Shown here piece by piece: positions 59,808 through 64,000 of a stretch of DNA of 64,000 bases (positions within the stretch are counted from its first letter, which is position 1; every line of letters begins with the position of its first letter). Origin of the DNA: Limonium bicolor. Lineage: Eukaryota; Streptophyta; Magnoliopsida; Caryophyllales; Plumbaginaceae. Below the pieces are notes generated by a model. That model searched no databases. It was not told the DNA's origin and saw nothing but the letters and a program-made list of their open reading frames with translations. The DNA is taken from contig CM041776.1 in the NCBI GenBank assembly GCA_023374045.1, positions 350,485,636 to 350,549,635 of the forward strand. The letters are read 5' to 3'. The position numbers were made by a program, and so were the translations under genes.

Positions 59808-61876
59808 CACAATGGTTTTGCCACCGTTGAATTTTGTGTTGTAATGGGTTCCTAGCCCACAAGCCCCGCTACCTAGAGCTTTGCTCGTCTAAGGATGACC
59901 ACAAGCATCGCTTCTCTATATGCCATAAAATGGCTGGAGGTATTATTGGGCTCCTTGATAGATCAGTGCATCACGCTTTCGTCTGTTGGATGCCCTTCAA
60001 GTGTCTTGGTATTGATTGGTACCTTTCAATAATTTGGGGTATCCCCTAAGTGTTAGTTATAGCTCTGGTGCTCTTGTTACGATGCTTCGTTCAACTATGT
60101 TGACTTTGATACTCTTTATCGATTGCTCCTGGGTGTTGTTAATTATGCCGTTACCTCCGGCTAGCATTTGAGTGTGTTCAGTTTACTCCACATTGCGGTT
60201 CAGATTTCAGATTGTCCTGTTTGGGGTTATACGTCTCCCGTTCCCAGGGTTGACTATGGGTACTTCTCTTATGGTTTTAACCCATTTGGTATTCTCTTTG
60301 GTGGTGAACAGTATCCTCTGGTACCTTAGATGATCACTCTTGGTATTTATCTTGTCCATTGGACATTGGTGTGTTCAGGTTAGGCATTGCCTTATTTTGT
60401 TTAGGCTGGGTTTCGATTCAAGCTAATATGCTTTTGGTTCAATATCCTAGAGACATATCTGATGTCTTTGCTCAATTGTTAGTGCTTCTCGCACTTCCTA
60501 GCTCTTAATTGTCGTTCTGGAGTATATTCTTGACTTCTTAGCTTGTAAGCTAATCTGAGTTCTTTCGATTGTTCGAGGTGTCCAACTGTTTCGCTGTGAA
60601 TTTACCTTACGGTCCGTAGAACGGAGCTGACTACTTCCCGTGTTTTGTACACTACATGTATACATACGTGTGGAGTACCGTATTCGCACGTTACCACTTA
60701 CCTGACTAACTCATAAAAGGGTCTGTCAGGCCCGCAAGCTCCTTCGGAGTGCGGTCGTCCCACATCCCGTATTGGGTACACTTGTAGTGCTCGTCACACG
60801 CCTAGGTGAAGTATTCTATTGTCAACTCCTCTTGTTTCATTCTATGATACTCGTCGTGATTCTTCTGTTTGGTTTTAAAAATCTGAGGTTTTAAAAGAAA
60901 AGTTATGGTTTTGAAAGAAAAATTATGGGTTTTGAAATAAAAATCTTGAGTTTGAAAGAAAATCTTCATGGCGTTGCCATGTCTGAGATATTGACCAAGT
61001 CTAGCTTCCTGCTGACTGGTATGTTCGTTAATATAATGGTCGGGCCGTTAGGCCTTTCCAAGGTTTGGTTCTTCAAGTCCTTGGGATTAGTTTTCTTGAC
61101 AAGGTTGTTCGGGGGCTTCCTGATCCTTGTGGTACTCCATGTACCTTGCTTAATAGCTCGTTCCCACATTGGCGGTGGTTACCGAGGTTTATCAGATCCT
61201 TAGGAACTACATAGTAGTCCTGTTAGTGTAAGCTTAATGATTACTCCCATAGTTGTCCAAACTATGTTATTTGGGTATTACCGCCCTTTGGCGTTATAGG
61301 TTTGGAGTTTATCCAACCTTGACTAATTCTTTAGTCAGTTTGTTTACCGTTGGCGATATTGTCATGCATTACAGTCCGTAGACTCTCTTGTCTTGGTTCT
61401 GTTACCCTGCTTTTTTCGCTTCATTGTGTAGCTATGCTTCCCTTCTTGTTGGCTGCGCATGGTTCTCACGACTGCGAAGCATGTCGCCCCATGGTGCCAC
61501 AAATTCCATTATCTGATGCTAGGATTACTCAATCTTCTGCCATTAAATACGGTGATTATCGTTCAAACGAGAACCGTCTTCGGGATTTCCGGTTCTTAGA
61601 ATCTACCGCATGACAAGTTCTTTCTATTTACAAAGTTTATTTTATAACTGCCAGATCGGGTTTTTCCCGAGTGTGAGAGGTCTTTCCATCTCTCTAACGT
61701 ACTTTCCCCAACTTTAACGAGGGTTGCGGAGGGTGGGATTGGTTATGTAGGTATCAAATCACACTGGAAGTTCCTAACTAGCGTACCTCACACGCTAACA
61801 CTCAACCCTTAGCCCTAAGTCTCTTATTCCTAACTCGATATTTTGCTAAACTCGGTATTTAGACCATCAGAGCGAA
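59808..61876 (-). pseudogene. Gypsy K internal remnant
   Basis: The minus strand holds scattered Gag-like pieces (an acidic/aromatic block such as EHYKCTQYGMWDDRTPKEL near 60790, and a lysine/proline-rich stretch 61169-60966), all interrupted. Protease and pol motifs are not seen, so a large deletion joined gag to the truncated LTR. Assignment rests mainly on position between LTR and primer site. Confidence 0.45.
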
Positions 61877-61888
61877 GCTCTGATACCA
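61866..61888 (-). other. Gypsy K primer binding site inside a hairpin
   Basis: In sense TGGTATCAGAGC is plus 61877-61888. ATCAGAGC (61866-61873) and GCTCTGAT (61877-61884) pair perfectly around GAA, as in gypsy I but with a different loop. Confidence 0.85.
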
Positions 61889-61893
61889 CTTTT

Positions 61894-64000
61894 TGTAACA
61901 CCCTACCGGTAATCACGCAATTAACTCCTAACCCGTCTCCTTTACCAATACACAGCAGCAGAAAAATTTCCAATACAACCGGGGTGATGAACAATGCCGT
62001 TAGTCACTACGTGGACTAACCAGGCCAAATTCCCAACTCAAATACAACAAACAATTACAATATCGGTCTGATAGGTCTATATACCGAGCACTACACAAAC
62101 AACTATACAATCCATTCCTTGATCAATACGGCTCAAGGACAAAAACAACTTCAACTCCTTAATAACAAATCCAAAAACTATTTCCATACCTATACCGAGT
62201 TTCTCAATACTCAAGTTGCCGTACATTCGGCTTACAAAAATCAACATTTAAAAACTTACAAACCTTCACTACATCAACTACCCATGCTTTCATAGCACCC
62301 CGTCTACTCTGAACGGTGATCGGCTTCCATGTACCTGGAAAATAAAAATGGTGCCCCAAGGGGCTCAGCAAAATTGCTGCATATGACTTCCGCATACCCC
62401 GCGTACTAGCGAGGGTACGCCGACTAATTGGTCGAGAGCATGTGATTCATTTTATTTAAATCAACAGGCATGCAACGTACATTATATGTACATTCACATA
62501 ATCAAGGTTCGACATTGAACACAACACTAACACACATCAAAGGGTTAGTTCAATATATTCTTACTTAGGCTTGAAGGTTTCTACCTCACTATGCCTTACT
62601 CAATTTCTCATTGTCGTACCCACTCTCTTGGGTACTCTTACTCATAATCTCAACAAGTTCTACAATACTCAACTCACTTCTCCACTCAAAAAACTCTCAA
62701 GTACCTCCAGTCACAAATCAATTCTCAATACTCACGCACTCAAATCAATACTCCAATACTCAAGTTCCCAAATCAATACTCAATGCTCAAAGGCATCTTT
62801 TAATTCTTAGCCATGACCTCCAGGCAGGGTCATACACAAGACCCACCACCGGGCTCACAAATATAAAAGGAGCTATGCATTTAGCTCCTCAAGTTCACAA
62901 ATGTCCAGTTCTCTACCGGAGTACTCAAATTCCCAAAATTCCACTCTTGGAGTCATTTCATAATCTCAAGGATTAGCCTAGAGGTATCTCTCTCGATAAC
63001 ATCTATTGGCTTCGGGAATTCCTCAATGTCTAGTATTCTAAGTTTTAAGGTCTTATCCAACTTATCGAATACTCTCATGTTCGTGACATTGTTTGTGTTA
63101 GTCGGATCCTCTCATTGGGGTTCGACTATTACTCTAAGGGGTTTGGTGATCCCTTACCGTACTTTATATCTCTCAAGGTTCAAGTTTGAACACTCATTAA
63201 TCCTCTAAATAGAGGTTAGTTAATACTTCCACCATTATTAGTTTTGTGGATTAAGTCAATTCGGTTCTCTACTGTTATCGGGAGTTTACTAACTCCCGTA
63301 CATTTCTCTCACGTTCTCGTGAGTTCGTAGTTTGTGTTATCGTTGCTTGGTTCAATAGTTTTAGTGTGTTTCCACATTTTATTATTTCGCACTTGACCCA
63401 TCCTATGAGTCACTACTCAAACAAGACTCATCTACGAGTCGCACTACTAGGCACATTCACACTCAAGCAATTATCCACCATACACATTTCAAGAATTATA
63501 CAAACTTAAGTTCAATTCATAATCCAACAAGCACAAGCAAGTGCAAACATTTCGATTCGTGCATTTATCTTGTTAGGTGATCACACAATCAAACAAGCAC
63601 ATAAATCGGGGTAACCAAGTTAGGATACAGGGCATGAGGAAATAATACCTTTCACCGGGGTTAACTTTACCGGGTGTTCTCTCGTTCCTCGGTTCACACT
63701 TGTTCCTCGTGTCTTACTCTTGAACCACTATTTGCATGGCAAATGGTTCAATTAATATTAAGGAGTTACGGTAGGTACATAATTGCTACTCCCATACTTA
63801 CCCCATTATCCTGTTATTTCAGTTTAACTTAGTGTACTTAAACTCGCAACTTTCTCAATCACTCCTCAAACTTGTTCACACTTCTTATGACCTTTAATGG
63901 TCACCAAAAAACTCCTAAACATCATCTAAAAAAACCCATATCATTCAATCCCACATGTTTTAAAGCCTTAAAAACACTTTCTGTTTCTGGGGGTGGTCCG
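61894..64000 (-). mobile_element. Gypsy K 5' LTR, running off the window
   Basis: Plus-strand start TGTAACACCCTACCGG five bases after the primer site. It has GCCCC-AA-GGGGC (62353-62364), CAGCA-AAAT-TGCTG (62366-62379) and CGAC-TAATTG-GTCG near 62422-62435. By eye, differences from 59321-59807 include many one-base insertions and deletions. Open frames here (62571-62976, 63026-63208) are short and match nothing I know. Confidence 0.8.

Larger units (their letters stand above)
53198..64000 (+). mobile_element. CACTA element 2, interrupted, right end outside the window
   Basis: Begins CACTAGTGGAACGGGAG. It matches element 1 through the subterminal repeats, leader and transposase, with two large insertions: LTR Y (54535-56563) and gypsy K (from 59321). 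Everything right of 59321 seen here is the nested gypsy. Confidence 0.85.

Overview
This window is plant nuclear DNA, and almost all of it is transposable elements nested inside one another. I find no intact host gene, no rRNA or functional tRNA gene and no CRISPR array. The plant assignment rests on the element types: Ty1/copia and Ty3/gypsy elements primed by tRNA-Met (TGGTATCAGAGC), CACTA elements with a Transpos_assoc/Tnp2-type transposase, and a decayed pararetrovirus-like fragment. Gypsy LTRs of 2 to 5.6 kb suggest a large, repeat-rich genome. I cannot name the species.

Layout, left half. 1-1547: copia remnant with only a Gag tail, a polypurine tract and a 3' LTR. 1548-3147: unassigned DNA with one possible pair of host exons. 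3148-12147: copia element A on the minus strand, bounded by the target duplication GTGTC; its 5' LTR is split by an 'ACCGGTAGC' repeat element (X1, 10065-11943). About 12330-14725: second copy, X2. 14726-18265: minus-strand gypsy G (gag and 5' LTR), inserted into the pol of copia C (18266-20574). 20575-21531: nothing recognised. 21532-25908: two gypsy LTRs (D, then E inserted in it). 25909-28824: 5' half of copia B, sister to A. 28825-29665: gypsy LTR F. 29666-32482: 5' part of CACTA element 1, running into a 500-N scaffold gap.

Layout, right half. 32983-37479: gag start, primer site and 4.1 kb LTR of minus-strand gypsy I. 37480-38890: unclassified LTR-like DNA with GCCGG repeats. 38891-48017: decayed gypsy H pol and its 5.6 kb 3' LTR. 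48018-48370 and 52702-53197: two halves of a pararetrovirus-like capsid region, split by solo LTR J (48371-52696, duplication ACTAT). 53198 onward: CACTA element 2, interrupted by solo LTR Y (54535-56563) and, inside the transposase gene, by gypsy K (59321 to beyond the window end).

Every coding region seen in full is broken by stops, frameshifts, deletions or insertions. Only the CACTA1 transposase is open as far as it can be read, and the gap cuts it. The most interesting material is structural: a set of short dyads conserved between otherwise diverged gypsy LTRs, primer-binding sites built into perfect hairpins, arrays of GC-rich dyads in several LTR families, and a perfect 70-bp inverted repeat near the CACTA1 end.
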